Shown here: positions 7,273 through 14,177 of the stretch, in pieces | How positions within the stretch are numbered: the first letter of the stretch is position 1 | Layout: every line of letters starts with the position of its first letter | DNA from: Brevibacterium mcbrellneri ATCC 49030 | GTDB taxonomy: Bacteria > Actinomycetota > Actinomycetes > Actinomycetales > Brevibacteriaceae | Direction of reading: 5' to 3' | Length of the DNA: 36,222 nt | Assembly (NCBI RefSeq): GCF_000178455.1 | Contig: NZ_ADNU01000065.1 | Coordinates: 1 to 36,222, forward strand | Notes under the pieces: generated by a model | The model's database searches: none | What the model was told of the DNA's origin: nothing | The model's input: only the letters and a program-made list of their open reading frames with translations | Position numbers and translations under genes: made by a program

Positions 7273-7851
7273 GTGACGACTATTAACCTGACACCAGTGT
7301 TCACACTCGAACAGGCCCGCGCGGCGGGCCTGCGCAAGGATGAGATCTACGACCTGCTCGCGGCTGAGGAGATCGAGCGTGTGGGACGTGGCGTGTATCT
7401 TTACCCCGGCATGCTTGATGAGCGCTTTGTTTCTCTCGCCGCCGCGACCGCCCTGCGATCGGAGGCGACGATGTGCCTGACCAGCGCGCTCGCGAACCAT
7501 GACCTCACCGACGTGATCCCGTTCGACACCGACATAGCCTTACCGCGCGGAACCAGGCACCCGGCCGGGTTCGACCACGTGACATGGCACAGCTTCGCCA
7601 CCGACACCTTCACCCTCGGACGTGAAACACACCGTGTTGCTCCGGGTGTGACGTTGGCGATCTATTCGCCCGAGCGGACCATCATCGATTGCTTCCGACT
7701 CATGCATCACCTCGGTGGTGAGATTGCCTACGAGGCGCTCCGGCGATGGCTGCGTCGCACCGGGTCAACGCCGGGGAGGTTGCTGCGCATGGCCGATGCC
7801 TTCCCCAAGGCGAAGCCGCGGCTGCGCCTGGCGTTGGAGGTGCTGCTGTGA
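7273..7851 (+). CDS. abiEi: Type IV toxin-antitoxin system AbiEi-family antitoxin
   Basis: 192 residues. An N-terminal winged helix-turn-helix (LEQARAAGLRKDEIYDLL, then IERVGRGVYLYPG, about residues 13-48) is followed by the AbiEi C-terminal domain with VTWHSFATDTFTLGRE, AIYSPERTIIDCFRLMHHLG and WLRRTG. AbiEi neutralises AbiEii without direct contact and represses the operon by binding inverted repeats; such repeats lie just upstream at 7232-7250. Its TGA overlaps the toxin's GTG in a GTGA junction, so translation is coupled. The module follows immediately after dprA-end copy C. The antitoxin looks intact although its toxin does not. Confidence 0.9.
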   Translation: MTTINLTPVFTLEQARAAGLRKDEIYDLLAAEEIERVGRGVYLYPGMLDERFVSLAAATALRSEATMCLTSALANHDLTDVIPFDTDIALPRGTRHPAGFDHVTWHSFATDTFTLGRETHRVAPGVTLAIYSPERTIIDCFRLMHHLGGEIAYEALRRWLRRTGSTPGRLLRMADAFPKAKPRLRLALEVLL

Positions 7852-8576
7852 CTCCGGCGCCGAACCGTAACACCCGCGCCGGTCAGGTGTATAACGACTT
7901 GCGCAACATCGCCCGCGCCCACCGTCGCGATCCGGCAGAGTACTTCACCCTGTACGCCCTCGAAGGATTCCTCGTCCGCCTGGTTGCTTCAAAGGTTTCG
8001 AACGACTTCGTTCTCAAAGGCGGCGTGCTCATGACTGCGTTCGCCGTGCGCCGACCCACCCGAGACATCGACCTCGCCGCCACCGGGTTCCCCAACGACA
8101 TCCTCGACGTTGAGGCTCGTGTCCGGGAGATCATCGTTCAACAACCCGATGACGGCTTGGTCTTCGAACTCGGCTCTGTCTCCGGTGAGTCGATCCTTGA
8201 TGACGCGGTCTATACCGGCGTCCGTGTCAAACTCAACGTTCGTCTGGCCACCGCACGTATTGCTTTGCACGTTGACGTTAACTTTGGCGATCCGATCTGG
8301 CCCGCACCGGTCGAGCAGGAACTGCCATGCTTACTTGGTGGAACGCTCCGCTTGCGCGGGTACCCCGACCACATGGTGTTCGCCGAGAAGATCGTCACCG
8401 CTCTCGACCGCGGCGAGGTGAACACCCGCTGGCGCGACTTCGTCGACATTGCTTGGATTGTCGGCACACGCCGAACCCGTGCTGGACCGCAGAGCAACGG
8501 GCACGACCTGGGATCCGCGGTCGCGGTCCTGGGAAAGCCTCCGGTAGCGCTTCTCCAGGCGGATCTGAGTGGCTGA
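7848..8576 (+). CDS. abiEii: AbiEii-type nucleotidyltransferase toxin, internally deleted and frameshifted
   Basis: The GTG at 7848 overlaps the antitoxin stop (GTGA). Residues 56-75 carry the nucleotidyltransferase signature: LKGG followed by the acidic DID pair in RPTRDIDLA. Homology is good up to about residue 208 (RWRDFVDIAWIVGTR). Beyond this the frame loses family character. In a different frame from about 8470 to the TAG at 8545 a toxin-like C-terminus appears (AEPVLDRRATGTTWDPRSRSW). I read this as a deletion of roughly 60 codons plus a frameshift, leaving a 242-residue product with a nonsense tail of about 34 residues. Catalytic residues survive, so weak activity is possible, but the helical C-terminal domain is gone and the toxin is probably inactive. 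Confidence 0.8.
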   Translation: MTPAPNRNTRAGQVYNDLRNIARAHRRDPAEYFTLYALEGFLVRLVASKVSNDFVLKGGVLMTAFAVRRPTRDIDLAATGFPNDILDVEARVREIIVQQPDDGLVFELGSVSGESILDDAVYTGVRVKLNVRLATARIALHVDVNFGDPIWPAPVEQELPCLLGGTLRLRGYPDHMVFAEKIVTALDRGEVNTRWRDFVDIAWIVGTRRTRAGPQSNGHDLGSAVAVLGKPPVALLQADLSG

Positions 8577-8632
8577 GAACTCGCAACTGGTGACGCTTTA
8601 GCGCACACGTACACGTTGCGGGCTAGCGAGGG

Positions 8633-8746
8633 ATGAATGTTTTGGATGATCTGGGTGATGATCGCCCGCTAGGCGCGAGGGTGCGTGGAGCTGGCTCGTT
8701 GCGGGTGTTGGTCGCGTTGCTCCACAGGTGGAAGAAGAGCAGCTAG
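8633..8746 (+). pseudogene. Detached dprA 3' end, copy D (internally deleted)
   Basis: A 37-residue frame begins with ATG at 8633 and reads MNVLDDLGDD, a plausible DprA linker, then SLRVLVALL joined directly to HRWKKSS and TAG (8744-8746). Compared with copy B it keeps the first helix and the very last residues; the whole recognition region is deleted in frame. The stop is followed by GGGCGCC, matching the junction of the other copies. It separates the AbiE module from the ATP-grasp operon. Confidence 0.5.
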
Positions 8747-8869
8747 GGGCGCCAGGAAGACGGCGGATTGATCGTGCTCTTACGTGCTAGGCTCTCACCC
8801 GTAGTTAATGATTCAAACAGGTGGGAATTCCTGCTGGACCGAGGCGGTAGTGCATAGGGGGCGCCAGAG
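8747..8869 (+). promoter_or_regulatory. Promoter and leader of the ATP-grasp operon
   Basis: A TAGGCT -10-like hexamer (8788-8793) lies after a weak TTGATC. Transcription from it would give a leader of roughly 70 bases containing a CAGG-N8-CCTG hairpin (about 8819-8834) and a GGACC-GGCGGTA stretch. TAGGGGGCGCCAG at 8855-8867 repeats, with one extra G, the TAGGGGCGCCAG that follows dprA copy D at 8744-8755, and it also supplies a G-rich ribosome site for the TTG start. Confidence 0.4.
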
Positions 8870-10006
8870 TTGAAGACAGTTTTAGCTGTGGAGGCGATGA
8901 CCCTCGGCGTTAACAGGATGGCGGAACAAGCGCAGAAGTTTGGTTACCAACTCAGGCTCCTTGCCTCGGACCCTTCGATTTATTCTGATACAGAAGGTGC
9001 TGACGTACTCACATTCCCTACAAACGATCACGCACAGTTGCGCGCATACATTAGAGCCGAGCGAAGTAACATAGGTGCCGTTTTTAGCTCTACCGACACA
9101 TGGGGCGTGATCGCGGCTGAGTTACGTGAAGAGTTTGATTTTCCACGTCGATTTTCAAGCTCTCGTCTCAAGAATTTCCGTGACAAGGAGTGGGTGCAAC
9201 GAGAACTCTCCGCGTATTCCGCCACGCCTGTCAGCGATTTTCCTAAAATAGTCAAGCCACGCAATGGGACTGGATCACTCGGTATTGACCTTGTTCACAC
9301 CGAGCGCGAACTGGAAGAACTTCGCGCTTCTGCGGGAGACCAGGACGCTTTCGTAACTGAACCCTACTATCGTGGACCGCTGTATTCGGCCGAGTTCTGG
9401 TCAAACGGTAACTCGACCGTTTTCTTCGGCATCACAAACCGAATTTTGACGGCCCCACCAGTTTTTCTCGAAAACGTCAAAACTTTTCCCCACGAGCATG
9501 GGACACCGTGGGAAGCTGAAGTCGAAAAATGGGGAAAGAGCCTCCTTGCGAAGCTACAGTACGACGTTGGGTTTGCACACGTAGAGTTCATTGAGACTGC
9601 CAACGGGTTTGCGCTGGTTGAACTTAACGCTCGGATGCCTGGCGCTTTGATCACACCTGCAATTGACACATGCACCAACTTCGACCCGTACGCTCTTGCT
9701 GTCGCTGATGCTCTCAACATGGAACCTCACCTCCCTGAGATCCGCGAAGTTTGTGCAGGTCATAGTCATGTGAGCATCTATTCCACTCAGACTGGCCAAC
9801 TTCGAGGTATAGACGGGCTCGATAATCTGCGGTTTTATCCGGGGCAGCCTGGGTGGATTCCGTCAAAGTCGATAGGCGACCACATCACAGACACCACGTC
9901 GTACAAGGCCCGCATCGGAAACGTGTACGCCACAGCAGCAACTCCTGCCCTGGCGCAAGACAGAGCTCTTGCGGCCTCGCAAGCGCTAACGGTGGATGTC
10001 CAATGA
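8870..10006 (+). CDS. ATP-grasp carboxylate-amine ligase (first of two)
   Basis: 378 residues with the ATP-grasp order: an N-terminal pre-ATP-grasp alpha/beta domain (MKTVLAVEAMTLGVNRMAEQ), the ATP lysine and glycine loop FPKIVKPRNGTGSLGID (about 127-143), the acidic adenine-contacting segment VTEPYYRGPLYSAEF, and the Mg-binding ALVELNARMPGALI near residue 250. Such enzymes activate a carboxylate as acyl phosphate and couple it to an amine or thiol. The TTG start follows a weak G-rich site. Its stop overlaps the MFS start (ATGA), so the three genes form one translationally coupled operon. Codon use is AT-richer than in the core genes downstream, consistent with transfer. The substrate is unknown; amino acid or small acid coupling is inferred. 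Confidence 0.85.
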   Translation: MKTVLAVEAMTLGVNRMAEQAQKFGYQLRLLASDPSIYSDTEGADVLTFPTNDHAQLRAYIRAERSNIGAVFSSTDTWGVIAAELREEFDFPRRFSSSRLKNFRDKEWVQRELSAYSATPVSDFPKIVKPRNGTGSLGIDLVHTERELEELRASAGDQDAFVTEPYYRGPLYSAEFWSNGNSTVFFGITNRILTAPPVFLENVKTFPHEHGTPWEAEVEKWGKSLLAKLQYDVGFAHVEFIETANGFALVELNARMPGALITPAIDTCTNFDPYALAVADALNMEPHLPEIREVCAGHSHVSIYSTQTGQLRGIDGLDNLRFYPGQPGWIPSKSIGDHITDTTSYKARIGNVYATAATPALAQDRALAASQALTVDVQ

Positions 10007-11202
10007 TGCCGGACCCTTCCAAAAATGGTTCAAAAGAATCAGTTGATGTAGCGACATCATCCACCTGGGTGTTTCTCGTTGCAATTGTGATCAGCGGGAT
10101 CACGACATTCATGTTCTACCCGCTGATCACCCTTGAACTCATCGATCGTGGTGTTGGTGCTGGCGCTACTGGATTGATTCTTGGCCTTCTCTCAGGCACC
10201 GGGCAAATTCTCTCTGGACTGATAGGGACAGTCAACGCCAGACTAGGATCGAAAACACTGGCAATAGGTGGTTTGGCACTCCGCAGCGTGGGCCTCCTCG
10301 TTTTTGCGTTTGACAGCAACGTACTGACGTACGCGGTTGGCGCCGTTGTTGCAAGCCTTGGGAGTTCTTCGACAGCTCTCGCATTGAAAACTGAACTCAT
10401 GAGGGCTTCGTCTGACCGCCGAACGATCACAATGCGATCTATCGCCGTTAACCTTGGCGCCCTCGTGGGGCCGTCAATCGGTGGCGTCGTTTTTGTGGTT
10501 GCCTCGTTCTCCGTCATTGTTTTGTCGGTTGTTACTTCATATGTGTTGCTTGGTTTGGGTTTACTGTTTGTGAAGTTCAAACCACCGGAAGAAAGCGGCC
10601 AAGACACGAAAACTCGCATGCGAAGCGACAGGCGTCGGCTTGACCGACTGTTTTTCGTTTTGATTGGATGCACGCTGGCGTACTGGGGGATTTATTCTCA
10701 GTGGCCCCTCGTCGTGCCACTCTATGCCGAAAGCGGCTTTGGCACGCCACTTGGATCTTCATGGGTATATACCGGAAACGCGATTCTCATCCTTGTTCTG
10801 CAATACCCACTGCTAGTGAAACTCCTCAAACCCGTTCGATCTGCTTATGTTTTGGCCATTGGGTTTCTATTGTTCGTCGGAAGCTTTCTGGTTCTACCAA
10901 TTCCAGCGGGGCCAGCGACAGTGATCCTCTTTGCAACACTCTTTAGCCTGGCTGAACTTCTTGTGAGTCCCACACTGGACGAAGTCACAGCTCAGCTCCG
11001 TAGAGAAGGAACGGGTTTGACACGTGCCTACGGAGCCACAGCCACCGCAGCAGGCGTGTCATCACTCATAGGTGCGAGCGCAGGCGGTGCTTTGATCGAA
11101 CACTTCGATTCTCCTGCGTCAGTGATGTATTTGGCGGTCCCTTTAGCTGTATTGGGCTTTACCGGAGCAGTTGTTCTTTCACGTCGAAAGGCTGGATCAT
11201 GA
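10003..11202 (+). CDS. MFS exporter within the ATP-grasp operon
   Basis: 399 residues with about 12 membrane segments; a short polar N-terminus (PDPSKNGSKESVDVATSS) precedes the first helix. A central basic loop (KFKPPEESGQDTKTRMRSDRRR) separates the two six-helix halves. The motif A consensus is weak (NARLGSKTLAI). Start and stop codons overlap both neighbours through ATGA junctions at 10003-10006 and 11199-11202. An MFS protein locked between two ligases most likely exports the ligase product, giving secretion and self-protection; uptake of a precursor is the alternative. The second ATG at 10006 is an equally possible start. Confidence 0.85.
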   Translation: MMPDPSKNGSKESVDVATSSTWVFLVAIVISGITTFMFYPLITLELIDRGVGAGATGLILGLLSGTGQILSGLIGTVNARLGSKTLAIGGLALRSVGLLVFAFDSNVLTYAVGAVVASLGSSSTALALKTELMRASSDRRTITMRSIAVNLGALVGPSIGGVVFVVASFSVIVLSVVTSYVLLGLGLLFVKFKPPEESGQDTKTRMRSDRRRLDRLFFVLIGCTLAYWGIYSQWPLVVPLYAESGFGTPLGSSWVYTGNAILILVLQYPLLVKLLKPVRSAYVLAIGFLLFVGSFLVLPIPAGPATVILFATLFSLAELLVSPTLDEVTAQLRREGTGLTRAYGATATAAGVSSLIGASAGGALIEHFDSPASVMYLAVPLAVLGFTGAVVLSRRKAGS

Positions 11203-12374
11203 TTTTCTATACTCTCACTCCGCGCCAGGAAGTGATTGATGCTGCCCACAATGCTGGTGCGAAGATTGTTCCTGTCGCGAACGCTCAGTTTTTGTCATCG
11301 CTCGAAAACTTCGACGGCGAAACAGTCGAGGTACATGACCCTCTCGACGCCCTCAGCGTGGTTAGGGCGCTCGAACCTTTTATTAGTGCAAAAGGTGAGC
11401 AGGGTGATGCACTGTGTGTTGGCCTAGGTGACGACACGTCTCAAGTAGCCGCACTTGTAAACAGTGCATTGGGGCTTGCAGAAGGAAAGTTTGCTTCGTT
11501 TACAAGTCTTGAAATTATGCGCGATAAGCATCGGCTACGCGAAGCTCTTCCAGAGTGGTCACCTATAAACGGGCTGCATTCGATGCTCGACCTGACAACA
11601 GGCACAGACTCCAGACTTCAGGATTTTTTCCGACAGACACAGCACGGCCTCGTCCTTAAACCCAACTCGGGTTCTGGTAGTCGAGATGTCCGTAGCGTCG
11701 TTTCAGAAGTAGAACTCCAAGACCTGGCGGTTGATCCTGGGCAGTACCTCGTCGAACAACGGTTTGTGGGACCGGAGTTCTCAGTCGAAACTATTTCGTG
11801 GGAAGGCCAACATCGCCCGCTAGTAGTGACCGAGAAAGTAACTGGCGGAATAACTGGTCTCGTTGAGACTGGACATCATCAGCCAGCTCGTATTTCTGAA
11901 GAGTCGCGTGATCGCTTGTTCGATGCTGCACGAACCGTCCTCGATTCTGCCAACTATCAGTTCGGGCTCTCACACATCGAATTCATACTGGAAGATGGTC
12001 AGCCCCGTTTGATCGAAGCACATGGACGCGTTGGGGGAGATCATATTGCTGACCTCATGGAGTGGAGCGTCGGAGCAACAGCTTTCAACATACTGTTCAG
12101 CGCTTACCAGCACCAGCGATTGCCAAACGATGAGCCGCGCGGCGAACAGTCAGCCGTATTCTTCCCGGACTTGAGTGAGTGCCCACATACCGACGAACAG
12201 TGGTTAGCCTGCGTTCGCCAACATGAGGATGTAAAAGATGCAGGGATCATGAAAGCCGCAGGTGACCGTGGTCCTATCACGTGCTCAGCGGACAGACATG
12301 CATACGTCATCCTTTCCGGCCAAAACATTTCTAGAACCGTACAGACCCTTCAAAGTCAGAAGGTACTGCCATAA
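11199..12374 (+). CDS. ATP-grasp carboxylate-amine ligase (second, L-amino acid ligase-like)
   Basis: 391 residues. The ATP-binding lysine and flexible loop are seen in GLVLKPNSGSGSRDVRSV (about 147-164), the hinge strand in YLVEQRFVGPEFSVETIS, and the metal site in HIEFILEDGQPRLIEAHGRVGGDHI (about 251-275). The GRVGGDHI ending is the pattern of L-amino acid ligase-type enzymes that make dipeptides, although Asn in the ExNGR core is His here (EAHGR). It shares little sequence with the first ligase, so the two probably catalyse successive steps and not the same one. The start overlaps the exporter stop (ATGA). A gap of 48 bases follows before xerC, with no clear terminator. Confidence 0.85.
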   Translation: MIFYTLTPRQEVIDAAHNAGAKIVPVANAQFLSSLENFDGETVEVHDPLDALSVVRALEPFISAKGEQGDALCVGLGDDTSQVAALVNSALGLAEGKFASFTSLEIMRDKHRLREALPEWSPINGLHSMLDLTTGTDSRLQDFFRQTQHGLVLKPNSGSGSRDVRSVVSEVELQDLAVDPGQYLVEQRFVGPEFSVETISWEGQHRPLVVTEKVTGGITGLVETGHHQPARISEESRDRLFDAARTVLDSANYQFGLSHIEFILEDGQPRLIEAHGRVGGDHIADLMEWSVGATAFNILFSAYQHQRLPNDEPRGEQSAVFFPDLSECPHTDEQWLACVRQHEDVKDAGIMKAAGDRGPITCSADRHAYVILSGQNISRTVQTLQSQKVLP

Positions 12375-12422
12375 ACATGGAGCGCTGTCGCTCGAGTTGC
12401 GAACCTGGCGTACCCTTGAAGA

Positions 12423-13412
12423 ATGGCGACTTCCCCACACAACGCCAACGCAACTGGCGAACCTCAGCATGACCGGTTGAGTGCCGAATACCTCGACGCA
12501 CTCGACCGCTTTCACAACGAACTGACGGTACACAAGAACGCATCGGAACACACCGTGCGCAACTACATCGCCGACGCCACCAACCTCATGGAATTCCTCG
12601 CCCGCGACGGCAACGGTGACCCCATCCATTTGGCCGACATCGAAATCGGCAACCTTCGCCAGTGGCTCCTTCACCTATCTGCCCAAGGTGCCTCGCCCGG
12701 AACCCTCGCCCGTCGTATCGCAGGCATCCGGTCATTCTTCACCTTCACCACCCGGGCAGGCATCACCGCCACCAACCCGGCCAGCAGACTATCCACGCCT
12801 AAAAAAGCCACCCGCCTGCCCACTGTTTTACAGCAGTCCCACACAGAAGACGTGCTCACACAACCTTTTGAACCACCCGCTGAGGACGCGAAACTCACCA
12901 AGACCCAACGCGCCGCACGCACACGCGACATCGCACTCGTCGAACTGCTGTACGCCACCGGCATGCGCGTATCCGAACTCGTCAATCTCGACACCACCGA
13001 CGTCGACTGGACCGCCGGACTCATCACGGTTCTAGGAAAAGGAAACAAACAACGCCGAATCCCATTCGGCGGCCCCTCGCAACGAGCCCTCACCGAATGG
13101 TTAGAAGTCAGAAACCACCTAGCCAGTGAAGGTCAAGAAGCCCTGTTTGTAGGCGTCCGAGGTGGCAGAATCAACCAGCGCCAAGTACGCGACGTGGTCC
13201 ACAAGGCGACGGCCAAACGAGCCAAATCACCGGAAATCTCGCCCCACGGCCTCCGCCATTCAGCAGCCACCCACATGGTGGAAAACGGGGCCGACATCCG
13301 CCAAGTTCAAGAGTTCCTGGGCCACGCCACACTGAGCTCAACCCAGATATACACGCACGTGAGCCTGGGCAAACTTAAGGACTCCTACACGCAGGCCCAC
13401 CCACGCGCCTAA
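12423..13412 (+). CDS. xerC: Tyrosine recombinase XerC
   Basis: 329 residues. The N-terminal SAM-like core-binding domain (about 20-110) is followed by the catalytic domain with the conserved set: Arg in LLYATGMRVSEL, Lys in GKGNKQRR, HGLR (His275, Arg278), His301 in LGHATLSSTQ and the nucleophile Tyr310 in IYTHV. With XerD it resolves chromosome dimers at dif in the cytoplasm. The position before the rpsB cluster is its usual actinobacterial place, usually next to dprA, which supports reading everything between 105 and 12400 as inserted material. The N-terminus carries about 20 extra low-complexity residues. It converges on the oxidoreductase gene with only 6 bases between stops. Confidence 0.95.
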   Translation: MATSPHNANATGEPQHDRLSAEYLDALDRFHNELTVHKNASEHTVRNYIADATNLMEFLARDGNGDPIHLADIEIGNLRQWLLHLSAQGASPGTLARRIAGIRSFFTFTTRAGITATNPASRLSTPKKATRLPTVLQQSHTEDVLTQPFEPPAEDAKLTKTQRAARTRDIALVELLYATGMRVSELVNLDTTDVDWTAGLITVLGKGNKQRRIPFGGPSQRALTEWLEVRNHLASEGQEALFVGVRGGRINQRQVRDVVHKATAKRAKSPEISPHGLRHSAATHMVENGADIRQVQEFLGHATLSSTQIYTHVSLGKLKDSYTQAHPRA

Positions 13413-13418
13413 ATTCAC

Positions 13419-14084
13419 TTATTGCGCCAAGTACGCGTCCAAAGACTCAGCAAGCGGGGTGTCCCCGTCGAGGATGTCCAGGTCCTTCCCGTACGTGCGC
13501 TCATCTTCCAGGATGTGCAGAATGAAGTTCGCTACATCGGCGCGCGCCGTAGTCGAACCCTTACGCACCTCACCCTGGGAGACCGAAAGCTTCCCAGTCT
13601 CGGGCTCATCCGTCAGACGCCCAGGCTTGACAATCGTGAAGTCCAAGTCAGATGCCCGAAGCGCGTCATCGGCAATACGTTTGGCATCCCAGTACGCGGC
13701 AAAGACCGGGTCAGTGCCTTCGGCAGTTGGGTGCTCGGCCCCAACGAACGACACCTGTACGAACCGGCTCACGCCCGCTTCCTTGGCTGCCTGCTGAGAA
13801 GTGATCGCGGCTTTCAAGTCCGAGGTGTATTTCCGGAACACACCCGAACCTCCACCCGCACCAGCGAGGAACACAACGGCGTCGTGACCTTTAACGACCT
13901 CGGCTAGTTCTGAAACCGCCGCTGTTTCCACATCGAGAACAACTGGGTGAGCGCCCATAGCGCTGAGCTCATCGACATGATCAGGGTTTCTCACCACGCT
14001 GGTGATATCGACGTCACCTTTGCGTTCTGTAACGAGACGAGCAATTTTTCCGTGTCCACCAATGATTGCAATACGTGTGCTCAT
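13419..14084 (-). CDS. NAD(P)-binding SDR-type oxidoreductase (atypical, NmrA/YwnB-like)
   Basis: 221 residues. The nucleotide-binding loop IIGGHGKIARLV is at residues 6-17, the second strand ends in SVVRNPDHV, and AVVFLAGAGGGSG and FTIVKPGRLTDEPETG are typical of short atypical SDR proteins related to flavin reductase and NmrA. The classical YxxxK pair is weakly preserved (AAYWDAKRIAD). I chose the ATG at 14084 because the protein then begins directly with the first beta strand; the upstream ATG adds only five residues. A perfect ACACAC-a-GTGTGT palindrome at 14094-14106 lies just before the start and may be an operator. Substrate unknown. Confidence 0.82.
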   Translation of the reverse strand: MSTRIAIIGGHGKIARLVTERKGDVDITSVVRNPDHVDELSAMGAHPVVLDVETAAVSELAEVVKGHDAVVFLAGAGGGSGVFRKYTSDLKAAITSQQAAKEAGVSRFVQVSFVGAEHPTAEGTDPVFAAYWDAKRIADDALRASDLDFTIVKPGRLTDEPETGKLSVSQGEVRKGSTTARADVANFILHILEDERTYGKDLDILDGDTPLAESLDAYLAQ

Positions 14085-14177
14085 ACTCGCGAAACACACA
14101 GTGTGTGCGAACTATTCCATGTAGTTCATGGTCATTTTCTGTGCCGACTCAGGGTATTCCTCGCTCAACCCGCCCGC

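Noticed and set aside
8788..8860. Complete cobalamin or FMN riboswitch
   Set aside because: Only a GGTGnnAAT-like box and a GGCGGTA stretch are seen; the other conserved blocks and the space for the full aptamer are missing, so I report it only as a weak finding.
12423..13412. XerC as integrase of the neighbouring island
   Set aside because: It is the ordinary chromosomal recombinase in its usual place, with core-like composition, and nothing ties it to the dprA repeats except proximity.
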